Below the pieces are notes generated by a model that made no database searches, was not told the DNA's origin, and worked only from the letters and a program-made list of their open reading frames with translations. The position numbers were made by a program, and so were the translations under genes. 64,000 nucleotides of DNA from Cephalopachus bancanus. Taxonomy: Eukaryota > Chordata > Mammalia > Primates > Tarsiidae. The DNA lies in contig JAPVLO010000007.1 of assembly GCA_027257055.1 (NCBI GenBank), forward strand, positions 1,426,001 through 1,490,000, read 5' to 3'. Positions 54,221-64,000 of this stretch are shown one piece after another (position 1 is the stretch's first letter; each line of letters starts with the position of its first letter).

Positions 54221-55055
54221 GCTCTGGCATGCTCCAAACTTTGCTGGCCTGTTTCGGACACAGTGACATGCTTTCATATTGTGAGCGGTTATTTTGCAAG
54301 CAGGAAGCTCCTTGCCTGTGTTCTAAAGCAGACCCAGGCTGTGATGTGTGGGGTCCTGCTAGTCAGGGAGACCGAATGCCAGCCAGGGATTGGGGTAGAG
54401 GCTGTGATGTGAACACGGGAGGGTCGAGGTGGCTGCCCCCACAGCCCCCGCCCTGCCCCGGGCAGGCTCCATGATGAGTCAGAAGCAAATGACATGGCCG
54501 AAAGGGGCTGAGAATGTTAAGCTTGCCTAAGTGACAGCTTTTTCTGTGCCATGAGGGCCCCAGCAGTTGCTCAAGGCGGTTAGTCATCGCTCCTCGACCT
54601 ACACAGATGTATCCAAGCCGCTGCCAACTGCTCTATCTTCTCAACAGGACCCAAAGCCCAGGTGGAAAAGCAGGGTGTCTTCCCCAGAGCCACCTGGGTG
54701 TTCCCAGGAGGGAGTCACACAGGTGAGGGGTTTTCCAAGGGCTGTCAGAAGGAGGTGATCAAGACCTAGCCTGTTATAGGGGGCCAAGGTTGGCTCGCTT
54801 CCCTAGGAATTTGTACCCCAAAGAAAAACAAGAAAGACAAAGAGCCCAGATTTGTACCCCTGATGTCCCCAAACCACTTGGATTTCTGAGTTCACCCTGT
54901 GCTTTAACATCCACAATGAAGTCTCAGGTTCCTATTCTGCATTTGTTGGGGGCCCCCTGGTCAGACCACAGTCAAGCCTGTTCCTTCCTGTTCCTCAAGT
55001 CTCAACTCCAGAATGGGCTCACCTCTTCCTTCATTTACCCTGGGAAGAAAACAGG
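54221..55055. other. Unique sequence
   Basis: No repeat recognised; short conflicting frames only. Confidence 0.4.
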
Positions 55056-55057
55056 CT

Positions 55058-55235
55058 TTCAACGTCACCCCAGATCTGAGTTTGAATCCCCACTCCATCT
55101 GTAGAGGTGTGGGCTTTGAGCACTTTGCTTCCCTTCTGGAAACCTCCCTTGTCTCTTCTATGAAACAGGTCAAACTGCATACGTTTCTCCAGGCCGTTGG
55201 AGGAATTGTGTGAGAGGTGGGATGAAAGTCCCAGC
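55058..55235 (+). mobile_element. MIR SINE
   Basis: 'GTTTGAATCCCCACTCCATC', 'GGGCTTTGAGCACTTTGCTTCCCTTCTGGAAACCTCCCTTGTCTCTTCTATGAAAC'. Confidence 0.65.
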
Positions 55236-55414
55236 CCAGAACCTGGCCTGCAGCCCGATTTCACAGGGCTCTTTCCCATTTTCCTTTCACCCTCTCCAGG
55301 GCCAACACGTGTGGTCTGCAGACAGCTAGACGCTGAGCTGGTGGCCCCACTGGAGCCCCCCATAAGCCCGACGCCCTCGGCCCCTCTCCACCCCAGAGCT
55401 ATGAGCCACACCCT

Positions 55415-55610
55415 GTGGTCCCAGCTGGGCCCTGCTTCTTATTATGGAGCCGGCCTGTAATTAGCCTGCTGCCTGGCTTGGAGAATGTGCCCATCAGCAC
55501 CCAGCTCCCTGTCTCCGCGGAGGCCCCTCTGCTTGTTGACAAGGCTTGGTCTCCCTGTGCTGAGATGTCCTTGGAAATGACCTTGGGGTTGGCTGAGGAG
55601 AGGTCTGTGG
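55415..55610. promoter_or_regulatory. Candidate conserved non-coding element
   Basis: Repeat-free, with TTCTTATTATGGAGC (55436-55450) and a homeobox-type CCTGTAATTAGCCTGC (55454-55469). Further clean wording runs through 'GTCTCCGCGGAGGCCCC' (palindromic CCGCGG) and 'CTTGTTGACAAGGCTTGG'. Confidence 0.4.
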
Positions 55611-55899
55611 GACATGGATGGAGGGAGAGAGGGACAACAGGGGTGGCTTCTGCCACGCCGCAGCCCAAGACTTCAGTTCTGGTTGGGAGGGCAAGGACAC
55701 GACCCAGAAGAGAATGCTGACACATCCTTCACCAGGCTGCCAGTTCACCCCATTGCAGACTCTGTAACAAGTTAGGGTTTCTTGGGGGTCCCATGACTTG
55801 TCTTCACCCTAATATCTCAGCCTGAGGGGGAAGAGTGGGGGCATCATCTTCCCAGCTCTCCCTGAACCAGCTTATCGCTTCTGTATATCATCAGGAAGA

Positions 55900-56098
55900 T
55901 CTGGTCTTCCTGATCTGAATCCTGGGTTTGCCTCTCATGGTCTGGATGACCTTTGACAAGTGGCTTCTCTGTTCTGAGCCTCAAATTCTCCATCTGAAAA
56001 ATATGGGGAAATGATGTTTCAGGGGATTTTGAAGATTAAATGGGTGCAAAACTCTTGGAGACACTAATTGTGCCAAACAATAAATGACCGCTGTTACT
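55900..56098 (+). mobile_element. MIR SINE
   Basis: 'GATCTGAATCCTGGGTTTGCCTCTCATGG', 'CTTTGACAAGTGGCTTCTCTGTTCTGAGCCTCAAATTCTCCATCTGAAAAATATGGGG'. Confidence 0.88.
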
Positions 56099-56149
56099 AT
56101 TTTCTTGAGCTTGGTTCCATCCCCTGTTTCCTCCCTAAATAAACTTTGT

Positions 56150-56525
56150 ACATGGCTGTGCTTTTGCCCATGCAGGTGCCTCTACCCAGAATATCAATCT
56201 GCATGATTTGCTCAGCAAACTCCTGTTGATTCTCTAAGGCCAGCTCAAATGTCACCTCTTCTGTGAAGCCTTCCCTGACTCCCCAAGCAGTTAGTTACAT
56301 TGCATTTATACGGCAACAAGAATTTACTTATGCTTTTAATACACTCAAATCACATTGCATGGTGACTCTTCCCACAAAACTGTTCCTTGTGATCCCCCGC
56401 CATGCCCTGACCCCATGGCTAGGCTTTGAGCTCATGGAAGACAGGGCCTCTGCTTGTTCTTCCTGGTAATTCACAGAGTGGGTGCTTTGTGATTCTCTAG
56501 TTGAATGAATAAATGACTCCAAGAA
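56150..56525 (+). mobile_element. L2 LINE 3' region
   Basis: 'GGCCAGCTCAAATGTCACCTCTTCTGTGAAGCCTTCCCTGACTCCCC', 'GAGCTCATGGAAGACAGGGCCTCTG' and a terminal 'AGTTGAATGAATAAATGAC'. Confidence 0.88.
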
Positions 56526-56744
56526 ATAAATAAATGGGTGGGTGGATGATTACAGGGAAGATTCAACATTAATGAAAGAAAAATACATGTCCAAGAAAAC
56601 CTTGCTCTTTTTGCCATATATTGCTTTATTCCAGTCCAGTCTGGGTGAAAAGTTCAGGAAAAGAAGGAAGAATGTTCTCTGCCAAGAGGGACCACCAAGG
56701 ACGGAGGCAGAAACAGAGACAAAAAATGAGTTCTAGACCCATCT

Positions 56745-56830
56745 GCCCTGGGGACCTACTGAGTGACCTCAGGCCAGGGCCTTAACCTCTCTCTGCTGCA
56801 ACACAGAAACCCCCAGCCCCGGAACTGGGA
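56745..56830 (+). mobile_element. MIR SINE fragment
   Basis: 'ACTGAGTGACCTCAGGCCAGGGCCTTAACCTCTCTCTGCTG'. Confidence 0.55.
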
Positions 56831-57250
56831 GAAGAAACTCTGGGTCTGAAGAATGTGGAGTTCAGCTGAGGTTGGTCATGGCTGCTGACCTCTCAGGAAG
56901 GCCTGGCTCCTTGACCCGAGGCAGCAGGACTGGTGACACATGCCAGCCCCACCTTGGAGAGGGAAGGGATCCCTGGTGGTCACAGCTGCCTGTGGTCTGG
57001 ACGGCTGCTGGAGTGGGCGCCAAAGCCTGAGTTGCGGAAGGGGAGTGTGCAGTTCTGGGCCTGGCTGCACTACCAGCCTTGCGGGAGCCACTTGCCCCAT
57101 CCCAAGAAGCCGAGGTCACTTCCTGCCACACTCCCATTTTTCAGAGCTCTGCAGGCTCTGCTCTGGGTGCTCTCCTGGGCTGCATCTTCCTCATCTTCCT
57201 GGCCACACTGTAAAGTCATCCCTTCAGAGGCCTCTGACCACCCCATCTGT
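56831..57250. other. Unique sequence
   Basis: Plus-strand frames of 118 and 136 codons overlap here in different phases, with minus-strand frames of 91 and 85 codons. None has a domain, so no gene is called. Confidence 0.35.
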
Positions 57251-57254
57251 AAGT

Positions 57255-57535
57255 GCTTCTCACCTCTGTCTCTCGAATGCTCCACTTGATTGCATCCCTT
57301 TCTCATACTCACCCCTCCCTGAACCATCTCATTGCTCCTGTGTTTATTGACCCTCTTTTGGATCCTCAGCTGAGTCAGTGACTGGGTCTCTCGTGGTCAG
57401 GCTTTATCCCCAAGTCTTAGCTCAGCGCCTAGGACACAGTGGGCCCGAGAGGTTGAGTGAATGCTTGTTAAATGAATGAGTGAGCTAATGAATGAGTGAG
57501 TGGGTGAATGAATGCATGAATGAATGAATGGACCA
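57255..57535 (+). mobile_element. L2 LINE 3' end with (TGAA)n
   Basis: 'GTCAGTGACTGGGTCTCTCGTGGTC', 'AGCTCAGCGCCTAGGACACAGTGGGCCC', then TGAA/TGAG units at 57465-57532. Confidence 0.65.
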
Positions 57536-57774
57536 AACTCTCTGGGCCTGAACAGGAACAGGACTCCATGCTTGCAGGTTTCCTCAAGTCCATCTTGACA
57601 GCTAGGTCCTGTGTTGATCCCCGCAAAGAGCTCCAGAGGGTCCAATTCTTGGCTGTACCCCCACACCCAGCTCAGGGTTGAACACAGAATAGATGCCCAG
57701 AAACTGTGCTTGCCTGTGTCCAGTGGACGGACAGGGTCAGAGTCCCATGTAGATGCTGTTAGGAAGTAGTTAGG

Positions 57775-57995
57775 AGCTTAAGGAGTCAGGAATTGACAGC
57801 CTGGGTTCAAATCTCTGCTGTGGCACTTTCTCACTCTGAAACCCAGAGTATGTTTCTTACCTTCTCTGGGCTCTGTTTCCTTAAGTACGAAACAGACGAT
57901 ATTGGTAGTTACCCAACGAGGATATCATGAAGATGGAGTGTGGTAATGCGGACAAACCACTAGCACACTCAAGCACTGAACACACCAACATCATT
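57775..57995 (+). mobile_element. MIR SINE
   Basis: 'GGAATTGACAGCCTGGGTTCAAATCTCTGCTGTGGCACTTTCTCAC', 'TTACCTTCTCTGGGCTCTGTTTCC', 'GTTACCCAACGAGGATATCATGAAGATGGAG'. Confidence 0.9.
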
Positions 57996-58688
57996 AGACC
58001 AAGCTCTGACACCTGTTGATAGCCTGGCCCACCTTGTTGGCACTCAAATGGGTGCTTGTTATGTGAGTGAAGGAACTTGTGTGAAAGGTGATTATCACCT
58101 CCTCTGTTGAGATTCCTCCAAATCCTCCCTTTCCTGCTCCTGCATTGCCACCTACCCTGGGATGCAGCTATACCCTGGATAAAATCAGCAAGCATGGTGT
58201 GCTGGGGGAAGCGCAGGGGCCATGTTTACTTGGCTCCCTTTCTGGGGTCCACTTGGCACAGGTGGTCCTGTTGCCTACTCTGAGTAGTGGGAGGTTGGGA
58301 CAAGGGACAAAATCTCAAAGTGTCCCAGATCATCCATTGCAAATTCTTCCAGCAGGGAGGAATTAACAAAGTCATTTGGGCTTCTATTAATTTCTGTGGG
58401 GATACTGAGGCCCAGATGGGAAACAGATTTGCCAGTCCATGGCAGAGTTAGGACCCAATCCTTATTTCTGGGCTTCCAAAGCTGCAGACCTATAGTAAGT
58501 GTTGTGCTCAGAAATGGAGCAGTTACATGTCTGGAGACAATGGCGGGTCATACTTGGAGACTTTTAACTTGTTTTTCTGTTGTTGTTATTTTTAAAATTT
58601 GTTTGTTATTTTTTAGATGAAAATAAAAGCAAAACAAAGAAGCAAAAAATCTCCAATTGGCTTAAACAATAAGGAAATGGCAAACTTA
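57996..58688. other. Unique sequence with a MIR trace
   Basis: 58395-58475 has antisense MIR wording ('GGGGATACTGAGGCCCAGATGGGAAACAGATTTGCC'). The rest is unassigned. Confidence 0.45.
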
Positions 58689-58689
58689 G

Positions 58690-58999
58690 GCCAGGCACAG
58701 TGGCTCATGCCTGTAATCCCAGCACTTTGGGAAGCCAAGGCGGGAGGCTTACTTGAGGTCTGCAGTTTGAGACTAGCTTCAGGAATATAGCAAGACCCCA
58801 AGACCCTATTTCTAAAAAAAAATATATAAAAGATTAGCTAGCCATGACGGTGTGTACCTGTAGTCCCAGCTACTCAGGAGACTGAGGTGGAAGGATCACC
58901 TGAAACCAAGAGGTGGAGGCTGCAATGGGCCATGATCGTGCACTGCACTCTAGCCTGGGTGACAGGGTGATACCCTGATTCAAACAAACAAACAAAAAA
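58690..58999 (+). mobile_element. AluJ-like element
   Basis: 'TAGGCCAGGCACAGTGGCTCATGCC' to 'GATACCCTGATTC', with a (CAAA)n tail. The flanks GGCAAACTT and GGCACACTT look like a worn duplication. Confidence 0.92.
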
Positions 59000-59276
59000 A
59001 GGCACACTTGAGGATGGCCATACCTGACTTCCACCCTTCTTTCAATTCTGCCCTGTGGTGTGAGGCCTTGACTTCTGTCCGACTCGTTCGTGCACAAGGT
59101 GGTGGTGGGTGATGCTGCCACCCACAAGTCCACACACCATCTCTTCCTGAGGCTTTTCTAGAAGGCCCCAGCCAACCTCGCTTGTATCTCATTAGTCTGT
59201 ACCAGGTCACACGTCTACTCCTAAGTCAGCCCTTGCAGCTTTCATTGGCTGAAGACCAGGTTAACATGGTCTTTTT

Positions 59277-59800
59277 TTCAACAAATATTTATTAAGTACC
59301 TACTATATGCAGCATAGCAAATGAATACGAAAGTTCCAAAAATTGACTTATATTCTAGCAGGAGAATACAGACAACAAGCAAAGAAACAAGTAAAATATA
59401 CACTATTTCTAGAGGTGGAAATGACTATGGAGACAAATAAAGCAGAGAAGGGAGGTGGGGAGTGCAGGTGGGGGAAGCTGCAGTGTTGACTAGGGTGGTC
59501 TAAGCTAAGACCAAAGGAGGTGAGGGAGTGAGCCATGAGGGCATGGAGGGGAAGAGCATTCCAGGCAGTGGGAACAGCCAGTGCAAAGGCCCTGAGGCAG
59601 AAGTGTGCTGGGTGCTTTGGACTAACAACAAGGACGTCAAATGACTAAAGCAGAGTGAAAAAGGGGATCATATAGAAGAAAGGGTTAGGGGGTGATAGGG
59701 AAGGCAGGCAGTGCAGCCCGAGGAATGGATTCTGGCTTCTCTTTGAGGAGGAAGCCCAGGGAGGGTTCTGAGTGGAGAAGTAACCTGATCTCACCTAGGT
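59277..59800 (+). mobile_element. Old unnamed repeat, most complete copy here
   Basis: 'TCAACAAATATTTATTAAGTACCTACTATATGCAGC', 'AAATGACTATGGAGACAAATAAAGCAGAGAAGGGAGGTGGGGAGTG', 'GGGAAGAGCATTCCAGGCAGTGGGAACAGCCAGTGCAAAGGCCCTGAGGC' and 'GGAGAAGTAACCTGATCTCACC'. The start resembles an inverted L2 end; the body is distinct from L2. Confidence 0.55.
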
Positions 59801-59811
59801 TTTAAAAGAGA

Positions 59812-59978
59812 GGTTTTACATCTTGGCTGCCTGGTGGAATCACTTGGAGAACTTTGTCTGGGTCCCACCCCAGAGGTTCTGTGTAATTGGTCCAGGGTGG
59901 TGTCTGAGAATCAGGATTTTTCAGAGCTCCCGGGTGATCCTGATGTACAGCTGGGGTTGGGCACCAGGTCCACAGGCC
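59812..59978. mobile_element. MER5A-like hAT MITE
   Basis: 'TGGTGGAATCACTTGGAGAACTTTGTCTGGGTCCCACCCCAGAGGTTCTGTGTAATTGG' and 'TCAGAGCTCCCGGGTGATCCTGATGTACAGC'. It inserted into the repeat ending at 59800. Confidence 0.75.
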
Positions 59979-60059
59979 AGGGACTCCCTTCTCCTCGTCT
60001 CTGACTCACAGCTCCCTCCAATGTCCATATTTTTAAGCCAGCTTCCAATTTCTAGTGTC

Positions 60060-60385
60060 CATTTGGATGCTCAGTGAACGTAATAGTCCCCTCCAACATA
60101 ACCTGGTCTCCATCTGATCTCTGATACTCCCCAAGCCTGCTCTGCCTATGGAACCCTCCAACTCAGGGAGTTGTCTCTCTGTCCTCCGGTTCCTCAGGCT
60201 GGAACCTTGGCATTATCCTCAATTCCCCTCTGCTTTCACATCTTATATCCAGTTTTTCAGAAGACCTCGTTCATTCTATCTTCAAAATACACTTCTCAGT
60301 CACTGCCCTATCCTCATCAGGGTCCCCATGGTTCCAGGTCTTCTGCCCCTGCCTCCAGCAGTGGCTCCCCAGCCCGGCTTCTGCA
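60060..60385 (+). mobile_element. L2 LINE fragment
   Basis: 'CTCAGGCTGGAACCTTGGCATTATCCTCAATTCCCCTCTG', 'CACATCTTATATCCAGTTTTTCAG', 'TTCTATCTTCAAAATACA'. Confidence 0.75.
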
Positions 60386-60387
60386 GA

Positions 60388-60526
60388 TTCTCATGGTGAG
60401 CTTTAAAAACAATGGATGCTTGAGTACTCAGAGTCTGATAGAACTGGTGGGGTGTGGCCGGGCATTGAGAGTTATAAAAGTTCCTCAAGTAATTTCATTG
60501 TGCAGCCAGGGCTAAGAACCTCTGAT
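60388..60526. mobile_element. MER5A-like hAT MITE, worn
   Basis: 'GGTGAGCTTTAAAAACAATGGATGCTTGAGTACTCAGAGTCTGATAGAACTGGTGGGGTGTGGCC' and 'GCCAGGGCTAAGAACCTCTG'. Confidence 0.6.
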
Positions 60527-60914
60527 ATGGATGGAATTTAAGCCCCTGAATCTGACTGTGACCACCTGGGCAGCAAATACAGCAAGAAAAGTGAAGAGGT
60601 CAAGTTCAGAGCACTTGCAGACTCTGTAACATGCCAAGGTCAGGAATGAGGAAGAACTAGGAAGAGACAAAAGGGAGACATCGAACCATTGCTGCAGGGC
60701 TTGGAAGGACCCCAGCCAGTCAGACATGCTGCTAGATCTGTGGGTAGAAAGCCAGCTCCCCCAAGTTTCAGAACAGCAAGGAGAAAAGGGGAGGGACACT
60801 TGAGCCAGCTTCTCTTGGGGGAGGAAAGAACAGGATATGTGTCGGGTGGTCAAGAAACAACTGCTAAACCAGTAGGATGATAATAGTGGTAATGAAAATA
60901 AAAAATAATGCTTA

Positions 60915-61085
60915 TATGGAGGCTGGGGGCTTAAACAATGAAAATGCATTTTCTCATAGTTTTGGAGGCTAAGAATTCCAAGACACAGTCTATCAGAGTT
61001 TGACTTCAGTTGAAGACTCTCTTCCAGGTTTGGAGAGGGCTACCTCTTCATTGTGTTCTCACGTGGCCTTGCCTTGGTGAGCATG
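60915..61085 (-). mobile_element. MLT1-type LTR fragment
   Basis: 'CTTAAACAATGAAAATGCATTTTCTCATAGTTTTGGAGGCTAAGAATTCCAAGACACAG' to 'CATTGTGTTCTCACGTGGCC'. It ends in the purine satellite. Confidence 0.8.
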
Positions 61086-61215
61086 TAGGAGAGGGAGGAG
61101 AGGAAGAGAGAGAGGGAGGAAAGGAGGAAGGGAGAGAGGGGAAGGGGAAGGGAAAGAGAGGGAGATGAGGAGAGAGGGAGGGAGAGAGAGAGAGAGGAAG
61201 AGAGGGAGAGAGGAT
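61086..61215. repeat. (GGGA/GA)n purine tract
   Basis: About 130 bp of GGAGAGG, GAAGGG and GAGAGA units, replacing the purine segment of the adjoining LTR. Confidence 0.9.
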
Positions 61216-61279
61216 GAGTGTGTTACCTACACATACATAGTATGAATCAGAATTGTTCAGAATATTAATCAAGGTAGGC

Positions 61280-61605
61280 CAATTACCACAACAACTCCAA
61301 ATCTTAGTGGCTTAAGTTAACATAGTTTGTTTCTTGCTCACAGTCCCCTGAAAGTTGGTGGGACTCTGCTCCACGCAGTCATGGGGGGATCTGTTTGGAC
61401 TTTCCTCCAGGTCTTTGGAGTCTCTTATCTTCAGAGAGTGGATGGGGAAATGGAGCAGGACTGTGGGTGAGAGGTTCTAGTGAGCAGAACCTGAATATGG
61501 CAACAGTACCTCACTTCCATTGTCCTGAACTCAGTCTTTGGCCACACCTAGTACAAGGGAATCTGGGAAATGCAGTCTAGCCGTGTGCTCAGGAAGAGGA
61601 AAATG
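61280..61605 (-). mobile_element. LTR-like fragment, family uncertain
   Basis: 'ATCTTAGTGGCTTAAGTTAACATAGTTTGTTTCTTGCTCACAG' and 'GGGAATCTGGGAAATGCAGTCTAGCCGTGTGCTCAGGAAGAG' resemble antisense ERVL-MaLR or MER LTR wording. Confidence 0.5.
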
Positions 61606-61924
61606 TGGTTATTGTTGTTGAAAGGGGTACAAGAAGGAGGAGGGAGGGTACCCCAGAGAGATGGACCACTGTGTGCTCAGGTTCAGAGGAATGCCAGCAA
61701 GGGGTGCTGGGAAACCATCACATGCTCAGCCTGACTGGCCCTGGGGGCAGAAGAGCGGGTATGCGGGGAGGAAAGTGACTGACTTGGGCACCAGGATTCC
61801 CTGACTCTTAAAGGGCTGTGGGCAGGAGTTCATGCTCAAGACCACACTCAGGGTTAACCTTGGCTCAAATGGCTAAAGTTTCTTCCAACTCAGTCGAGTC
61901 CTTCTATGAACATATGATTTCAAA

Positions 61925-62770
61925 GGATTTTTTAAAACAATGTTTTAATTGTTCATGTATTGGTAGGTAACACACTCGTATGGTTCAACATTTTATTTAT
62001 TTATTTATGTATTTATTTATTTATTTATTTGAGTTGGAGTCTCACTCTGTCGCCCAGACTGGAGTGCAGTGGCCGCTTCCGGCCACCGCAGCCTTGACCT
62101 GCTGGGCTCCGGCGATCCTTCCACCTCAGCCTTCCAAGTAGCCGGAATTACAGGCATGCGCTACCACACCCGGCTGATTTTTTGATGTATTGTAGAGATG
62201 AGGTCTCGCCTGCCCAGGCGAGTCTCGAACCCGCAGGCACAGGCAATCCACTCACCTCAGCCTCCCAAAGGCGTGGGGATTACAGGCTGAGCCACCGAGC
62301 CCAGCTTGGTTCAACATTTTAAAAGTGAAAGAGTCAATGATGACAAATCACCCTCTCATCCTGTCTCTCGGGCAGCTACTTCCTTCCTGGAGACACTGCT
62401 ATCATTCTTGTATATTCATTTGATGATTTTTTATGCATATATGGATTTTATATGTATTTATTTCTATATTCTTCCCTTTGCCCATTTTGGCACTAACTGT
62501 AACATGCTAAACATAGTATCCCGGAGCCTTATTTTAGTCTGAAGGAATTTTTTCATGGTGTTATATAAAGATCATCTTCCCATTTATTATGACGCCATAG
62601 AACTCTGTCACGTGGCTATACACCAAGATCGTTTCCTATTGATGGACAGATAGGTAGTTTCCAATTTACAAATAGTCGTGCAGTAGTTAAATTTGTACAC
62701 ACCATCTCACTCATGAGTGGGTCTATTTGCAGGATAAATTCATATGAATGGAACTTCTGGGTGATGGGGC
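61925..62770 (-). mobile_element. Old L1-type fragment split by young Alu
   Basis: 'TTTTAATTGTTCATGTATTGGTAGGTAACACA' left of the Alu. Right of it are 'CCTATTGATGGACAGATAGGTAGTTTCCAATTTACAAATAGTCGTGCAG' and 'GCAGGATAAATTCATATGAATGGAACTTCTGGGTGATGGGG'. Antisense; family uncertain. Confidence 0.5.
61996..62306 (-). mobile_element. Lineage-specific Alu, young, (TTTA)n tail
   Basis: Exact 15-bp duplication TGGTTCAACATTTTA (61981-61995, 62307-62321). The tail is (TTTA)n to about 62030, followed by GAGTTGGAGTCTCACTCTGT, 'GTGGCCGCTTCCGGCCACCG' and 'TTTGATGTATTGTAGAGATG', with the left arm ending 'GAGCCACCGAGCCCAGCT'. High CpG retention (CGCC, CGGCG, CCGG). Confidence 0.95.
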
Positions 62771-62814
62771 TACACTAGTCTAACACAACCGGAAGTGAAC
62801 CACCAGGTCACTGA

Positions 62815-63127
62815 ACCCATCCTCATGCCTAAGCCCTTCTCTACTCCTGTTCTGAGAGCTGCCGTGCCCAGCCATGTGGGCCCCGGTGTGCTTCAGTAGG
62901 CAAGGACTACTCCTCAGAAGATGACAGCAATCAATGTGGTTTCTTCATATTCTGGGCCAGTGATCCCTCAGGGAGGCCACCCTGTGACCCTCCCATGGCC
63001 TCACATCAGGAATACTTGTTCCCATGGCCGCCCTTCACCCACCATTCCAGTCCCACTCCTACCCCCAACTCCAGTACAACCTGTGACTTCACCTCTCACC
63101 CCCAGAATGATGACAGAGCTCACTGAA
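62815..63127 (+). repeat. Unnamed dispersed repeat, copy B
   Basis: Inverted homologue of 18885-19213. An MLT1 LTR starts soon after its right end at 63145. Confidence 0.8.
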
Positions 63128-63144
63128 GGCCAAGGCAGCCATGG

Positions 63145-63640
63145 TAGTCTGAACAATGGCCCCTTCCAAGATATCCGTGTCCTAATCTCCAGAATCTGTG
63201 AAGGACATTGCTTTACATCACCGGAGGGACATTAAGATGTGAAGTGACGGCTCTTGCCTCTTGCGATGGGGAGATTATTCTGTACTCTTTGGGTGAGCCC
63301 AGTGTAAGTACAAGGAGAAAGAAGGCAGAAGAGAGTGACAGTCAGTGAGACTGAAGATGTTACGCTGCCAGCTTTGGAGAAGGAGGAAAGAGTCATGAGC
63401 CAAGGTGTGTAGGTGGCTTCTAGAAACTGGAAAAGGGTTAGGGTATGTATGGTTTCTGCCCTAAAACCTCCAGAAGGAATGCAGGAAAACAGTCCTCCTG
63501 ACACATCCATCTCAGCCCCATGAGACCAATTTTGGATTCCCGACCTTCAGAACACTAAGAGGACACATCTGTGTTGTTTTAAGCCCCTAAGCCTATAGTA
63601 ATCTCTTACAACAGTACAACAGTAACAGGAGACGAATGCA
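63145..63640 (+). mobile_element. MLT1-type LTR, near full length
   Basis: 'GGTAGTCTGAACAATGGCCCCTTCCAAGATATCCGTGTCCTAATC' to 'TGTGTTGTTTTAAGCCCCTAAGCCTATAGTAATCTCTTACAACAG'. Sense, about 495 bp, with a diverged middle. Confidence 0.82.
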
Positions 63641-63719
63641 CCCGTTCCTGACCTAGCCCCGCAGGAGCCCAGTACTGCCACCCTCCTGCCTCCACAGCCA
63701 CCTCTCTCCTCCCAGGAGG

Positions 63720-63940
63720 CCTGGCTTCAAGTCTACTCACCCACCAGGTGCTTTTGAGCACACATGGCATCTCTTTGAGCCTTGGTTGTCTCATGTGCAG
63801 AATGTAGCCCATGATCATGCTGATGTCACAGGGCTGCCAGGTTTGGGGGGGGTGTTAAATAAGATGATGCCTGTGAGGTCTCCTAGCAACTGCGCCTGCA
63901 CTGAGTTAGTGCTTGATGATATTTTTAGATGTTGAGCATA
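63720..63940 (+). mobile_element. MIR SINE
   Basis: 'CCTGGCTTCAAGTCTACTCACCC', 'CATCTCTTTGAGCCTTGGTTGTCTCATGTGCAGAATG', 'GTTAAATAAGATGATGCCTGTGAG'. Confidence 0.85.
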
Positions 63941-64000
63941 ATTTTGGAACTTCCATTTGTGCTCCTAGGACCCCCTCCTGCTCTGGCCCTAGCTAGGGCC

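Noticed and set aside
57465..57532. TGAA tandem run as a CRISPR-like array
   Set aside because: A simple tetranucleotide repeat at an L2 tail with no spacers; a CRISPR array is not expected in a primate genome.

Overview
The window is non-coding genomic DNA from a primate. It has no tRNA, rRNA, operon or open frame that looks like a real exon. Almost every position that can be assigned belongs to an interspersed repeat. About 24 Alu elements are present, with many MIR and L2 relics, nine LTR fragments (mainly MLT1), L1 copies of several ages, and DNA transposons (MER5A-like, MER20-like, MER1A-like, one hAT and one mariner with coding remnants). Long open frames on the minus strand at 43.9-44.7 kb and around 23 kb are translations of GA or CT microsatellites.

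Organism: Alu means primate. All Alus I can classify are AluJ-like or belong to a distinct AluJ-derived type, and I see no AluS or AluY. The distinct type is the youngest, with exact 12-19 bp target-site duplications (TSDs) at 10.0, 39.9 and 62.0 kb. Its right arm carries a GGCCGGGAGCGGCC-type block and its left arm reads CAATAAATCAAAAAAT before the second arm. I do not recognise the galago or lemur forms. The L1 copies with good TSDs do not have a human L1PA 3' end. I infer a non-anthropoid haplorhine, most likely a tarsier; this is inference, not proof.

Layout. 0-10 kb: an Alu in an MLT1 LTR, a hAT remnant set inside an older unnamed repeat, an old L1, an internally deleted mariner, MLT1 LTRs, and a young 5'-truncated L1 with a nested Alu. 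10-20 kb: back-to-back Alus, mostly unique DNA with MIR/MER5A, a 68-bp near-perfect palindrome next to four POU octamers (13.57-13.67 kb), a split MLT1, and a duplicated AP-1 site. 20-30 kb: a second 5'-truncated L1 (20.73-22.85 kb) with a dead reverse transcriptase motif, a CT tract, then an AT- and homeobox-motif-rich unique block (23.4-23.9 kb) that looks like a conserved developmental enhancer. 30-44 kb: an MLT1 split by a MER1A-like element, L2/MIR, a GGAT satellite, Alus and a MER20. 43.7-44.55 kb: a long TG-then-GA low-complexity tract. 44.5-64 kb: several enhancer-like unique blocks (44.8, 45.8-46.1, 53.1, 55.4-55.6 kb), an ERVL-type LTR, a solo-LTR-like element, more MIR/L2, a young Alu at 62.0 kb, and an MLT1 at 63.1 kb.

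The functional content I can argue for is regulatory. The insertion-free, motif-dense blocks suggest the window lies in an intron or flank of a developmental gene that I cannot name.
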